Shown: positions 30,301 to 38,820 of the stretch, in pieces
How positions within the stretch are numbered: the first letter of the stretch is position 1
Layout: each line of letters opens with the position of its first letter
Source of the DNA: Rudaeicoccus suwonensis
GTDB lineage: Bacteria > Actinomycetota > Actinomycetes > Actinomycetales > Dermatophilaceae
Assembly: GCF_007829035.1 (NCBI RefSeq)
Contig: NZ_VIVQ01000001.1
Coordinates: 1,178,001-1,242,000 of the forward strand
DNA: 64,000 nt
Direction: 5' to 3'
Position numbers and translations under genes: made by a program
Notes under the pieces: model-generated
What the model was told of the DNA's origin: nothing
The model's database searches: none
The model's input: the letters and a program-made list of their open reading frames with translations, nothing else

Positions 30301-30690
30301 GCCGAACGCGGTCTGGTCAACGAGGGATGGGCGACTTTGATCTCACCTCGTGCGGTCATCGAGGCCCGCGTGCTGGTCACTGAACGGATGACGCCGCTGA
30401 CGATCAACGGCCGCCTTGTGCATCAGGTGGGCCTGCCCTATCACTGGGCCGTGGGCGACGAGGCGCTGATCACCGGCGATGCCGCGAACGACCTGCTCGG
30501 GGTCACCCTCGACCCGAACGTGCAGATCCAGGAATCCAAGGTGGCCTCGCTCGACATCATCGCCGGACGCCGTCCGCGGGGCGCCGCAGCGGATGAGTTG
30601 GTGCAGCAATACCGTCGCAGGGCAGGCGTCACGACGCAGACCGACAACGACCGGGTGACGCCGCTGCGCGACCAGGAAGGCGACAACTGA
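27385..30690 (+). CDS. fdhA: Formate dehydrogenase alpha subunit, selenocysteine-containing
   Basis: A single frame of 1101 codons with one internal TGA at 27961-27963 that encodes selenocysteine (residue 193), in IENQARI-U-HSATVPSLG. This matches the FdnG/FdhF active site and the frame stays intact to 30690. The 4Fe-4S cluster ligands are C54, C57, C61 and C89. Molybdopterin-binding segments follow (FGRGGATQTLQDMANADCIV, HVDPRFTRTSAVADKH). The protein oxidises formate at a Mo/W bis-MGD site. No Tat signal is seen at the N-terminus, so a cytoplasmic face is likely. ATG at 27385 follows GGAG with tight spacing. Automatic callers may split it into two genes at the TGA. Confidence 0.95.
27975..27993 (+). 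promoter_or_regulatory. SECIS-like hairpin for UGA recoding
   Basis: A stem-loop starts 12 bases after the TGA. Arms 27975-27982 (GGTTCCCA) and 27986-27993 (TGGGAGCC) pair over 8 bp with one T-G pair and a GTC loop. The spacing and the apical GUCU resemble the E. coli fdhF element (GGUUGCAGGUCUGCACC), which SelB binds. It lies inside the coding sequence. Confidence 0.65.
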
Positions 30691-31784
30691 TGGCGAGCCG
30701 GATCAATCCCTCGACCAGTCGGGTCTTCGGGCGACAGTTGAGCGGACCGACCGACCCCGCGGCGGATGCGCACTGGCCGGTGCATCACGAACGCAAGGGC
30801 TTCTTCACCGACACCTCGATCTGCATCGGCTGTAAAGCGTGCGAGGTCGCGTGCAAGGAGTGGAATCGCAACCCGCGAGATGGCGATCTCGAACTCACCG
30901 GCATGTCCTACGACAACACCGTGGCGCTGGGCGCGAGCACGTGGCGACACGTGGCCTTCATCGAGCAGGACGGCGAGCGGATCGCCGCCGCCCGCAAGTC
31001 CGGCGCGCGCCTGGTCGATCTCGGGATGCCGACGGTGCGCGCGCCGCGTCATACCGAACGGGGGAGTACGCCCGGCTCCGAAGGGGATGAAAGCAGAGTC
31101 AGCGCAACGGTTTTCGAGAATGTAGCACTTGACACGGCTCCGCCGGACACGCCTGAGTTCCGCTGGCTGATGGCATCGGACGTGTGCAAGCACTGCACCC
31201 ACGCCGGCTGTCTGGATGTCTGCCCGACGGGAGCGTTGTTTCGCACGGAGTTCGGCTCGGTGGTCGTGCAGGCCGACGTGTGCAACGGCTGCGGCACCTG
31301 CGTGGCCGGGTGCCCGTTCGGTGTCGTCGAGCGGCGCAGCGACGGCACCGCGGCACCCACAGCGCGCGACGGTGACAAGAAGGGCGAACAGCCGCAGGTG
31401 CCCAAGCGCGGCGTCGCGCAGAAGTGCACGTTGTGCTACGACCGGCTGCTGGATGACGAGACACCCGCTTGCGCCAAGACCTGCCCGACGACGTCCATCA
31501 AGTTCGGCGATCACACCGACCTGGTGCACGCGGCGCGCGAGCGCGTCGACCAGTTGCACGCGCAGGGGATGACGGAGGCGCGGCTCTACGGCGCCAACGA
31601 GTTGGACGGCGTGGGCGGCACCGGCGCGATGTTCCTGCTGCTGGACGAGCCCGAGGTCTACGGCCTGCCGCCGGACCCGCGGGTGCCGACGGCGGACCTG
31701 CCGGAGATGTTCCGGCGCGCCGGACTCGCGGCGATCGGCATGATCGCGGCCGCGTCGGTGGCCTTCCTCGGTGGTCGCCGATGA
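30690..31784 (+). CDS. fdhB: Formate dehydrogenase beta subunit (4Fe-4S dicluster)
   Basis: A 364-residue electron-transfer subunit with four 4Fe-4S motifs: CIGCKACEVACKEW, CKHCTHAGCLDVCPTG, CNGCGTCVAGCPFG and a CTLCYDR...CAKTCPT group. A hydrophobic helix near the C-terminus (about 343-361) could anchor it to the membrane, as FdnH is anchored. Its start overlaps the fdhA stop in TGATG, so translation is coupled. It carries electrons from the alpha subunit to the membrane subunit. Confidence 0.93.
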   Translation: MASRINPSTSRVFGRQLSGPTDPAADAHWPVHHERKGFFTDTSICIGCKACEVACKEWNRNPRDGDLELTGMSYDNTVALGASTWRHVAFIEQDGERIAAARKSGARLVDLGMPTVRAPRHTERGSTPGSEGDESRVSATVFENVALDTAPPDTPEFRWLMASDVCKHCTHAGCLDVCPTGALFRTEFGSVVVQADVCNGCGTCVAGCPFGVVERRSDGTAAPTARDGDKKGEQPQVPKRGVAQKCTLCYDRLLDDETPACAKTCPTTSIKFGDHTDLVHAARERVDQLHAQGMTEARLYGANELDGVGGTGAMFLLLDEPEVYGLPPDPRVPTADLPEMFRRAGLAAIGMIAAASVAFLGGRR

Positions 31785-32875
31785 CGCTGTCCGACTACGA
31801 CCAGTTCCGCCCGCCCGAGCCGCCGCGCAAGCGCCGCTTCGGCAAGGCGCAACGCAGCCGTCGGCGCACGTCCGAGGGCCGCGGTGACGGCTCGGTCGAG
31901 ATGCTGATGGTGCCGGAGGTCGAATTCACTTCGTACTACGGGCACAACGTGGTCAAGCCCCCACCGTGGGGGCCAGAGGTCGCGGCCTACCTGTTTCTCG
32001 GCGGGGTGGCCGGCGGCTCCGGATTGCTTGCGCTGGGGGCGCTGCTCACCGGGCGAAACCTGTTGCGCCGCAACGCTCGTCTGGGTGCGATGGCTGCGGT
32101 GGCAGTCGGCGGTGCCGCGTTGGTCAAGGACCTTGGTCGACCTGACCGGTTCTACAACATGCTGCGCACGATCAAGCTGACCTCGCCGATGAGCATCGGC
32201 TCGTGGATCCTCACGGCATTCAGCGTCAGTATGTCGCTGGCCGTCGCAGGCGAGCTGGATCGCTTGACCGGAGAACGGATTCCGCTGGGTCCGGTGCGCA
32301 AGGCGGTCGCGCTGATCGAAGGACCGGCCGGTTTCGCGGCGGCGGCCTTCGCACCACCGCTCGCGGCATACACGGCGGTCTTGTTGTCCGACACCGCGAA
32401 CCCCACCTGGAATGCCGCGCACCGTGATCTGCCGTTCGTCTTCGTCAGCTCGGCGAGCTTGGCGGCGGGCGGTCTGGCCATGATCACCACGCCGGTGCGT
32501 GAGACCAGGCCCGCGCGGGCGCTCGCGGTGATGGGCGTCGTCGGCGATGTGATGGCGACGAAATACATGGAGAGTCGGATGGACCCGCTCACGGTCGAGC
32601 CGCTGCACCACGGCCGACCCGGTCAGCTGATGGCCTGGAGTGAGCGGCTCGCCGTTGCCGGTGGCGTCGGCACCCTGCTGGTCGGGCGCCGGCGGATCCC
32701 GGCGGCGGTGTGCGGTGCGGCGCTGATGGGCGCATCGGCGCTGACGCGTTTCGGCGTGCTGGCTGCCGGGATCGCCTCCGCGAAGGATCCGAAGTACACC
32801 GTCGAACCACAGAAGAGACGTCTCGCTGCCCGACGGGCGGCCGGTGTCACCGAGGACTCGATCACCACGGCGTGA
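31781..32875 (+). CDS. nrfD: NrfD/PsrC-like membrane subunit
   Basis: A 364-residue polytopic protein. The N-terminal 65 residues are charged; then about eight or nine hydrophobic helices begin with VAAYLFLGGVAGGSGLLALG. The pattern fits NrfD/PsrC quinone-linked subunits, which here would pass formate electrons to menaquinone in place of a cytochrome b subunit. ATGA overlap with fdhB marks a three-gene operon. Confidence 0.87.
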   Translation: MTLSDYDQFRPPEPPRKRRFGKAQRSRRRTSEGRGDGSVEMLMVPEVEFTSYYGHNVVKPPPWGPEVAAYLFLGGVAGGSGLLALGALLTGRNLLRRNARLGAMAAVAVGGAALVKDLGRPDRFYNMLRTIKLTSPMSIGSWILTAFSVSMSLAVAGELDRLTGERIPLGPVRKAVALIEGPAGFAAAAFAPPLAAYTAVLLSDTANPTWNAAHRDLPFVFVSSASLAAGGLAMITTPVRETRPARALAVMGVVGDVMATKYMESRMDPLTVEPLHHGRPGQLMAWSERLAVAGGVGTLLVGRRRIPAAVCGAALMGASALTRFGVLAAGIASAKDPKYTVEPQKRRLAARRAAGVTEDSITTA

Positions 32876-33344
32876 GGCTCGGTCGGTCTCGAGCGCCGAA
32901 TCAGTTGGCACACATAGCAACTCGCCGAATCGGCGACTTCTGGTGGCCGTCAGAGGCAGCCCGTCGCCGTACTCGCCGAATCGGCGAGTTATGTGGGGCT
33001 GACGTGATGAGTGAGGCCAGTGAGTCTTGCGTGGCGGTGAAATCGACCGCATCGGCGACTTACTTCGTTAGCGAGATGCGAACTCGCGCCGAACTCGCCG
33101 GATCGGCGACGTATGTCGTGCATGCTGCCTCACCACCCAAGCGGAACTCGCCGAGTCGGCGACTTCTGGTGGCTGTCAGTTGTAACCCGTCGCCGTACTC
33201 GCCGAATCGGCGACTTCTCACATCCCACGCGGAGGCAGTCATGACGACCGGTTCCACTGGCTCGCCAGATCGGCGACTTTCGATACGCCGCAGGCGTTGG
33301 TCGTCTCCCCGTCGCCGCCAGGTCTGGCCCCGTGAGCCCGTCCG
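32876..33344. other. Non-coding region downstream of the fdh operon
   Basis: About 470 bp with long open frames only because of high GC. No frame looks like a protein. It is filled by the palindromic repeats listed separately. Confidence 0.6.
32919..33279 (+). repeat. Array of ~20-bp palindromic repeats at ~51-bp spacing
   Basis: Seven copies of a 20-bp imperfect palindrome ACTCGCCGAATCGGCGACTT lie on the same strand. Their right arms TCGGCGACTT begin at 32930, 32981, 33052, 33103, 33156, 33207 and 33270, giving intervals of 51, 71, 51, 53, 51 and 63 bp. The core is CGCCGA-A-TCGGCG. The 31-bp spacers after copies 1 and 5 are related to each other. No cas genes are near. The same right arm and a TCGACCG-x-ATCGGCGACTT form recur at 54.6-55.4 kb. 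Confidence 0.8.
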
Positions 33345-33592
33345 TCAGTTCACCCGGGCCAAGAAATCTGTTGGCAGGTCCTCGGGCGCCACCGAAATGA
33401 CGGATTTGTCGTTGTCGCCGACATGTTCGAACAGCGTGATCCGGGGCGAACTCAGGCACCACGAAGATCGGGTATGTCGGTCCGGCGTCGCGAAATGCGC
33501 GCATCTCATCGAGATGGTCGTTCTGGTAGAGCACCGTCCCGGCTCTGCAGTTTCTCCACCAAGGGCTTCGCCAACGCCAGTGAGGCGGCCGA
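33345..33592 (-). pseudogene. Remnant of a protein-coding gene broken by frameshifts
   Basis: On the minus strand, protein-like segments occur in three frames in succession: [16 protein letters not shown] (from about 33585), then [20 protein letters not shown]...FVVPEF, then [20 protein letters not shown]...LARVN and stop at 33345. Joining them needs a frameshift near 33536 and another near 33450. An in-frame stop precedes the first segment, so the 5' end is lost too. I do not recognise the family. Sequencing error is less likely because two shifts are needed. Confidence 0.45.
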
Positions 33593-33668
33593 CGGCTATC
33601 GGAAAGCCGGCCGGATGGAATCGCCCGTATGCCGGTCGCGCATGAGGCGTCACTGCCATCATGGCGCG

Positions 33669-34337
33669 ATGAGCTACGACCCGCTGAACAGCTTGACCCG
33701 CAAGGAGGGCCGCGCGAGCGCGGACCGCAGCACCCTGGACGCGCTGCTGGACGAGGTGTCGGTCGGAGTGCTGTCGACGGTGCTGGACGGTATGCCGTGG
33801 TCGGTGCCGATGCTGTTCGCCCGCGACGGTGACAACGTCATACTGCACGGGTCGACCGGAGCCGGTGCGTTGCGGCAGGTGACCGAAGGGGCACCCGCGG
33901 CCTTCACGGTGTACTCGCTGGACGGTTATGTCGTGGCGTACAACGCGTTCGAGTCGTCGGCGAACTACCGCAGCGCGGTGTTGCGCGGCACGCTCGTGCA
34001 CCTCAGCGGCGATTCCGCGGTCACCGGTCTCGAGCGACTGACCGACCGACTGTTTCCCGGTCGCACCGGCGAGGTCGTGCCGAGCACGCGCAAAGAACTC
34101 GCGGCGACGGTCTGCCTCGCGCTGCCGATCCGCGAAGGCTCCTGGCTCTACAGGGGGCGAGTCGGCGGGTCCGAGCCACCCGAGTATGACGATGCCACCG
34201 TGCCGGCAGCCCCGGTCTGGACCGGCATCGTGCCGTTGCGGCTCACGGCCGGCGAACCGCAACGCGATGAGTGGAATCACGACGACGTGCCGATTCCGGA
34301 GTCGGTGCGCGCGATTCAGCGGCACTACTCCCGCTGA
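33669..34337 (+). CDS. Pyridoxamine 5'-phosphate oxidase-like (split-barrel) protein
   Basis: A 222-residue flavin-binding split-barrel protein. The opening [20 protein letters not shown] and [20 protein letters not shown] match the family of FMN-dependent PPOX-like proteins (often called pyridoxamine 5'-phosphate oxidase family). True PPOX activity cannot be claimed; many members bind F420, FMN or heme. The ATG at 33669 was chosen because the conserved part starts there. It is convergent with selD. Confidence 0.85.
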   Translation: MSYDPLNSLTRKEGRASADRSTLDALLDEVSVGVLSTVLDGMPWSVPMLFARDGDNVILHGSTGAGALRQVTEGAPAAFTVYSLDGYVVAYNAFESSANYRSAVLRGTLVHLSGDSAVTGLERLTDRLFPGRTGEVVPSTRKELAATVCLALPIREGSWLYRGRVGGSEPPEYDDATVPAAPVWTGIVPLRLTAGEPQRDEWNHDDVPIPESVRAIQRHYSR

Positions 34338-34392
34338 AGCCGACCGCCGACCGCCAACCGCCCGCGGGCCGGCAAGCTCCGACGCGCAGGTC

Positions 34393-35406
34393 TCAGCGAA
34401 TGCTGATGCCGGCTTCTGCTGTCGTGTGGCCGATCACCGGATGACCCGGCACTTCGCCGACCACGAGCAAGCCACCCGACGTCTGCGCGTCGGCGAGCAG
34501 CAGCAGGTCGTTCTCGGTGATGGCTGCCGTCGTGGCGAGATGCGGACGCACCCAGTCCAGGTTGCGCCGAGTGCCGCCCGAGACGTAGCCGTCGCGCAGC
34601 GCCTCGCGCGCACCGTCGATCACCGGCACAGCGGCGATGTCGATCACCGCGCCGACGCCGGATGCGCGGCAGAGCTTGTGCAGGTGTCCGAGCAGGCCGA
34701 AGCCGGTCACGTCGGTGGCGCACCTCGCACCGGCGGCCAGTGCGGCCACGCTCGCATCGCGATTGAGGCCGGTCATGACCGCCAGCGCCTCCGGTGAGGT
34801 CTCGCCGGTCTGCTTGTGCCGGTTGTTCAGCAGGCCGGTGCCCAGGGGCTTGGTCAACGTGAGTGGCCGTCCGGGGACGGCGGCGTCGTTGCGCAGCAGT
34901 CGATCCGGGTGCGCGACCCCGGTCACCGCCATACCGTACTTGGGTTCCGGATCGTCGATCGTGTGGCCGCCGATGACCGGGCAGCCCGCCTCGCCGGCGA
35001 CGGCCAGCCCCCCGCGCAGCACCTCCGTCATCAGCTCCATCGGTAGCACTCCGCGCGGCCAGCCGACCAGGTTGATCGCGACGACCGGGGTGCCGCCCAT
35101 GGCGTAGATGTCCGACAAGGCGTTGGCTGCAGCGATGCGACCCCAGTCGAAGGCGTCGTCGACGACCGGCGTGAAGAAGTCGGCGGTCGACAGCAAAGCC
35201 AGGTCGTCGCGCAGTCGGATCGCCGCGGCGTCGTCACCGTCGTCGAGGCCGACCAGCACGTCAGGACCGGCTTGTCCGGTGAGACCCCGCACGGCGTCCT
35301 CAAGCTCGCCCGGCGGGATCTTGCACGCGCAACCACCCCCGTGCGCGTAGCTCGTCAGGCGCGCTGCAGCAGCCTCGGACGGCGGTGTCGACTGGGTCTC
35401 GGTCAC
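34393..35406 (-). CDS. selD: Selenide, water dikinase
   Basis: A 337-residue SelD that makes selenophosphate from selenide and ATP, the selenium donor for SelA. The catalytic motif is HGGGCACKIPP: the position that is selenocysteine in some bacteria is Cys here (C26, with C28 next to it). Glycine-rich ATP-binding stretches follow (LDDGDDAAAIRL, GARCATDVTGFGLLGHL). The start is GTG. It diverges from tRNA-Sec, selA and selB, leaving only 43 bp for both promoters. Confidence 0.95.
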   Translation of the reverse strand: MTETQSTPPSEAAAARLTSYAHGGGCACKIPPGELEDAVRGLTGQAGPDVLVGLDDGDDAAAIRLRDDLALLSTADFFTPVVDDAFDWGRIAAANALSDIYAMGGTPVVAINLVGWPRGVLPMELMTEVLRGGLAVAGEAGCPVIGGHTIDDPEPKYGMAVTGVAHPDRLLRNDAAVPGRPLTLTKPLGTGLLNNRHKQTGETSPEALAVMTGLNRDASVAALAAGARCATDVTGFGLLGHLHKLCRASGVGAVIDIAAVPVIDGAREALRDGYVSGGTRRNLDWVRPHLATTAAITENDLLLLADAQTSGGLLVVGEVPGHPVIGHTTAEAGISIR

Positions 35407-35449
35407 CCTCCGACCCTATGCCTGCCGAAGATTCGCTAGCTTGGCCTGC

Positions 35450-35545
35450 GGAAGCGTCAGGGTTCCTGGTGGGCCCCCCGGTCTTCAAAACCGGTGAGAC
35501 CGAGTATCTCGGCCTGGCGGGTTCGATTCCCGTCCGCTTCCGCCA
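35450..35545 (+). tRNA. selC: tRNA-Sec (anticodon TCA)
   Basis: A 96-nt tRNA including encoded CCA. The acceptor arm GGAAGCG pairs with CGCTTCC and an eighth position (T-C) is mismatched. The anticodon stem is CCGGT/ACCGG around CTTCAAA, so the anticodon at 35485-35487 is TCA, reading UGA. The variable arm is long (a CCGAG/CTCGG stem), as in tRNA-Sec. It ends 26 bases before selA and is probably co-transcribed with it. Confidence 0.95.
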
Positions 35546-35571
35546 ACAGCACTGTGGTGCAAGGAGATTCC

Positions 35572-36933
35572 GTGCCAATGACCGACCCGCGCAGGCGTAT
35601 CCCGCGGACCGACGACATCCTGCGGTCGGCCCCTGTCGAAGCCGCCCGGGCATCGGTCAGCGAGCAGGTGATCCGCGATGTCATCGCGGGTGTGCAGCAG
35701 CGTGCGCGCCACGGCGAGATAGCACCCGAGCAGGTCGAGTCAAGCGTCGCCGAAGCACTCGCACGTCGAGGGAGCATCGCTGCGCGACCGGTGCTCAACG
35801 CGACGGGTGTGGTCATCCACACCAACCTCGGCCGGGCGCCGCTGTCAGCTGCCGCTGTCGACGCCTTGGTCACCGCCAGCGGCTATGTCGACGTCGAGCT
35901 CGACCTCGCCACGGGTGTGCGGTCCAAGAGAGGTATGTCGGCGCGCGCCGCGCTGCTGCGGCATTGTCCGGCGGCGCAGGACGCGCTGATCGTCAACAAC
36001 GGCGCCGCCGCGTTGGTGCTCGCGACCACCACGTTCGCAGCCGGCGCCGAGGTGATCGTCAGCCGTGGCGAGCTCATCGAGATCGGCGCAGGCTTCCGGC
36101 TGACCGATCTCATCGAATCGACCGGCGCGCGGCTTCGCGAAATCGGCACCACCAACCGCACGCACCTGCGTGACTACGTCGACGCGATCGGTCCGCAGAC
36201 CGGATGCATCCTGAAAGTGCATCCGAGCAACTTCCGTGTCCAGGGCTTCACCGCCGAGGTGGATATCGCCCAATTGCGTTCAGCGGCAGACAGATCCGGC
36301 ATACCGCTCGTTGCGGACCTCGGCAGCGGACTGCTGCACCCAGACTCATTGTTGCCCGACGAGCCCGATGCGGCGTCGGCTCTGAGGGCCGGCGCCGACA
36401 TCGTGACCGCCAGTGGGGACAAACTGCTCGGCGGTCCACAGGCGGGTCTGGTGCTCGGGCGCGCCGACCTCGTCGAACGTATGGCGCGGCACCCGTTGGC
36501 TCGGGCCGTGCGCGCGGACAAGCTCGCGCTCGCCGCTCTCGAAGCGACCCTCGATGGCCCGAGCACGCCGGTCGAGAGTGCGCTGCACGCCGACGCGGGC
36601 CGGATGGAAGAACGCGCCCGCCGACTTGCCGCAGCAATCGATGCCGAGGTGGTCACTCATGACGGCAGGGTCGGGGGCGGGGGAGCACCGGGCGTGCCGC
36701 TGCCTGGCTGGGCGGTTGCGATCACTGCCGGCGGCGCCCCGCCGACCGAGCTGGCGCGGCGGTTGCGCACCGGAGACCCAGCGGTGCTGCCGCGCCTGCA
36801 CGAGGGCGTGCTGCTGCTGGATCTGCGCTGCATTCCCGAAGCCGACGACGATCGGCTTGCTGTTGCCGTCCGCGACGCTCTGACGACTCTGGTGCCGAAC
36901 GATGGTGAGCCCGCCGTGACACCGGAGCACTGA
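35572..36933 (+). CDS. selA: L-seryl-tRNA(Sec) selenium transferase
   Basis: A 453-residue PLP enzyme converting seryl-tRNA(Sec) to selenocysteinyl-tRNA(Sec). The PLP lysine is K284 in TASGDKLLGGPQAG. Other conserved segments are LNATGVVIHTNLGRAPLS and VKVHPSNFRVQGF-like LKVHPSNFRV. AAGGAG at 35561-35566 is 5 bases before the GTG at 35572 and 11 before an ATG at 35578; I prefer the GTG. It is followed by selB after 3 bp. Confidence 0.96.
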   Translation: MPMTDPRRRIPRTDDILRSAPVEAARASVSEQVIRDVIAGVQQRARHGEIAPEQVESSVAEALARRGSIAARPVLNATGVVIHTNLGRAPLSAAAVDALVTASGYVDVELDLATGVRSKRGMSARAALLRHCPAAQDALIVNNGAAALVLATTTFAAGAEVIVSRGELIEIGAGFRLTDLIESTGARLREIGTTNRTHLRDYVDAIGPQTGCILKVHPSNFRVQGFTAEVDIAQLRSAADRSGIPLVADLGSGLLHPDSLLPDEPDAASALRAGADIVTASGDKLLGGPQAGLVLGRADLVERMARHPLARAVRADKLALAALEATLDGPSTPVESALHADAGRMEERARRLAAAIDAEVVTHDGRVGGGGAPGVPLPGWAVAITAGGAPPTELARRLRTGDPAVLPRLHEGVLLLDLRCIPEADDDRLAVAVRDALTTLVPNDGEPAVTPEH

Positions 36934-36936
36934 ACC

Positions 36937-38727
36937 GTGCACGTCATCGCGACCGCCGGTCATGTCGATCACGGCAAGAGCACCCTCGTGCGCGCGCTCA
37001 CCGGCACCGAGCCCGACCGTTGGGCCGAGGAGCAACGGCGTGGGCTGACCATCGACCTCGGATTCGCTTGGCTGACAACGCCATCCGGACGAGAAGCTGC
37101 CTTCGTCGACGTCCCCGGACACGAGCGCTTCATCGGCAACATGCTCGCCGGACTGGGCCCGGTGCCAGTCGTGTGTTTCATTGTCGCGGCCGACGAGGGC
37201 TGGCGGGCCCAGTCGGCCGAGCACGCTGACGCGATCGCGGCGCTCGGCATACAGCACGGGTTGGTCGTGATCAGCCGCTGCGATCTGGCGCCCGACCGCG
37301 TCACCGAGGTCATGGCTGAGGCGCGTGCCGGGCTGACGCACACGGGACTGCGGGATGCGCCGGTCGTGGGCGTCTCCGCGGTGACCGGGACCGGCATGGA
37401 TGACCTTCGGAGGACGCTGGATCAGGTGCTTGCCAGGGTGCCGCGGCCCGCAGTGGACGACCGCGTACGCATGTGGCTGGATCGTTCTTTCTCGATCAAC
37501 GGTGCCGGCACCGTCGTGACCGGCACCCTCGCGGGTGGCACGCTCGCGGTCGGTCAGCAACTGGACCTGGCCTCTGGTGAGCACACCTATGCCGTGACGA
37601 TTCGCGGCCTCCAGCGCCATGGCCAGGCGCACGATCGGGTCGGTCCGGTGAGCAGAGTTGCCGTCAATCTCCGCGGTCGAGGCGCAACGGAGATCCATCG
37701 TGGTGATGTCCTGATCTCGCCCGGGGCCTGGCCTTGGACAGCGACGGTCGACGTGCGCCGAGTCAGCGGGGTGCCGCTGGACGAGGTGCCCGTCGAGGTC
37801 ATCGCACACGTCGGAACTGCAGCCATACCAGGCAGATTGCGATCATTCACCGATCGGCACGCCCGGTTGACGTTCACGTGGCCGGTGCCGGTGGTGCACG
37901 CCGACCGCATCGTGCTGCGGCATCCCGGATCCCGGCGTGTGCTGGGCGGTGTGCAGGTGGCAGACGCAGACCCCCCGGCGCTCGGCCGACGCGGCGATGC
38001 CGCAAGGCGAGGCCAGGTGCTGGCCCAGCTACCTGCAGCGGGGGACCTCGGCTACGAGGTGCGACGGCGCGGCGCGGTCAGGCAGGCACACCTGGTCCGG
38101 CTGAATCTCACTGCGCCGCACGCAGATCCACCCGACGGGATCCGCGCGGTCGGGGAGTGGTGGATCGACGGCACGGTCTTTGCCGCCTGGGTGGACCGCC
38201 TGCGCGACGTGGTTGCCCAGCACCATACCGAGCAGCCGTTGTCCGGCGGTCTCACCACGTCGGCAGTACGTGACCGGCTCGGCATGCCCGACACTGCACT
38301 CGTGCCGGAGGTCGCTGCTGTTGCCGGCTTGCGGCTCAGCGACGGCTTGATCAGCGACCCGGCTCGCGAGGCGTCACTCGGACGCGCCGAGCCTGGCATC
38401 ACTGCCATCGAGGCGCGGCTGACGGCCCGACCGTTCGATGCCCCGGAGACGGACGACCTGATAGCGCTCGGCATCGGTGCACGCGAACTGGCGGCGGCCG
38501 AACGCCTCGGCCGCCTTCTGCGCCTCGACGACGGCGTGGTGCTGCTGCCGAGCACGCCCGCGCTGGCGATGCGCGAACTCAGCCGGCTTCCCCAGCCGTT
38601 CACGACCAGTGAGGCACGACAGGCGCTTTCGACCACACGGCGCATCGTCATACCGTTGCTGGAGCACCTCGACCGACGCGGCTGGACCAGACGCACCGAC
38701 GCGCAGCACCGTGTCGTCGTGCGCTGA
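36937..38727 (+). CDS. selB: Selenocysteine-specific elongation factor SelB
   Basis: A 596-residue GTPase that delivers selenocysteinyl-tRNA to UGA codons next to a SECIS hairpin. The G1 motif GHVDHGKST follows the GTG start, with DVPGHERFIGNM as switch II. After the EF-Tu-like domains, the C-terminal quarter holds winged-helix domains for SECIS binding (TSEARQALSTTRRIVIPLLE). It is 3 bp after selA, so the two are co-translated. Its target here should be the fdhA hairpin. Confidence 0.96.
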   Translation: MHVIATAGHVDHGKSTLVRALTGTEPDRWAEEQRRGLTIDLGFAWLTTPSGREAAFVDVPGHERFIGNMLAGLGPVPVVCFIVAADEGWRAQSAEHADAIAALGIQHGLVVISRCDLAPDRVTEVMAEARAGLTHTGLRDAPVVGVSAVTGTGMDDLRRTLDQVLARVPRPAVDDRVRMWLDRSFSINGAGTVVTGTLAGGTLAVGQQLDLASGEHTYAVTIRGLQRHGQAHDRVGPVSRVAVNLRGRGATEIHRGDVLISPGAWPWTATVDVRRVSGVPLDEVPVEVIAHVGTAAIPGRLRSFTDRHARLTFTWPVPVVHADRIVLRHPGSRRVLGGVQVADADPPALGRRGDAARRGQVLAQLPAAGDLGYEVRRRGAVRQAHLVRLNLTAPHADPPDGIRAVGEWWIDGTVFAAWVDRLRDVVAQHHTEQPLSGGLTTSAVRDRLGMPDTALVPEVAAVAGLRLSDGLISDPAREASLGRAEPGITAIEARLTARPFDAPETDDLIALGIGARELAAAERLGRLLRLDDGVVLLPSTPALAMRELSRLPQPFTTSEARQALSTTRRIVIPLLEHLDRRGWTRRTDAQHRVVVR

Positions 38728-38820
38728 TTCGCGTTGTTGTGGTCGCACACCAGGACCGTGACGTGGCCGGGCCCGCGATCGGCGAGCACAACGACGAGGT
38801 GTGGCAGGAGGTGCGAACGC

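Noticed and set aside
32919-33279. CRISPR array
   Set aside because: The 20-bp repeats with 31-bp spacers look CRISPR-like, but the repeats are degenerate, two spacers are related, intervals vary and no cas genes are present.
32710-33645. A 311-residue plus-strand protein after nrfD
   Set aside because: It overlaps nrfD and follows the palindromes in frame by chance. No recognisable domain.
35407-35449. A clear promoter for tRNA-Sec
   Set aside because: The 43-bp gap has no convincing -35/-10 pair and part of it must serve the divergent selD.
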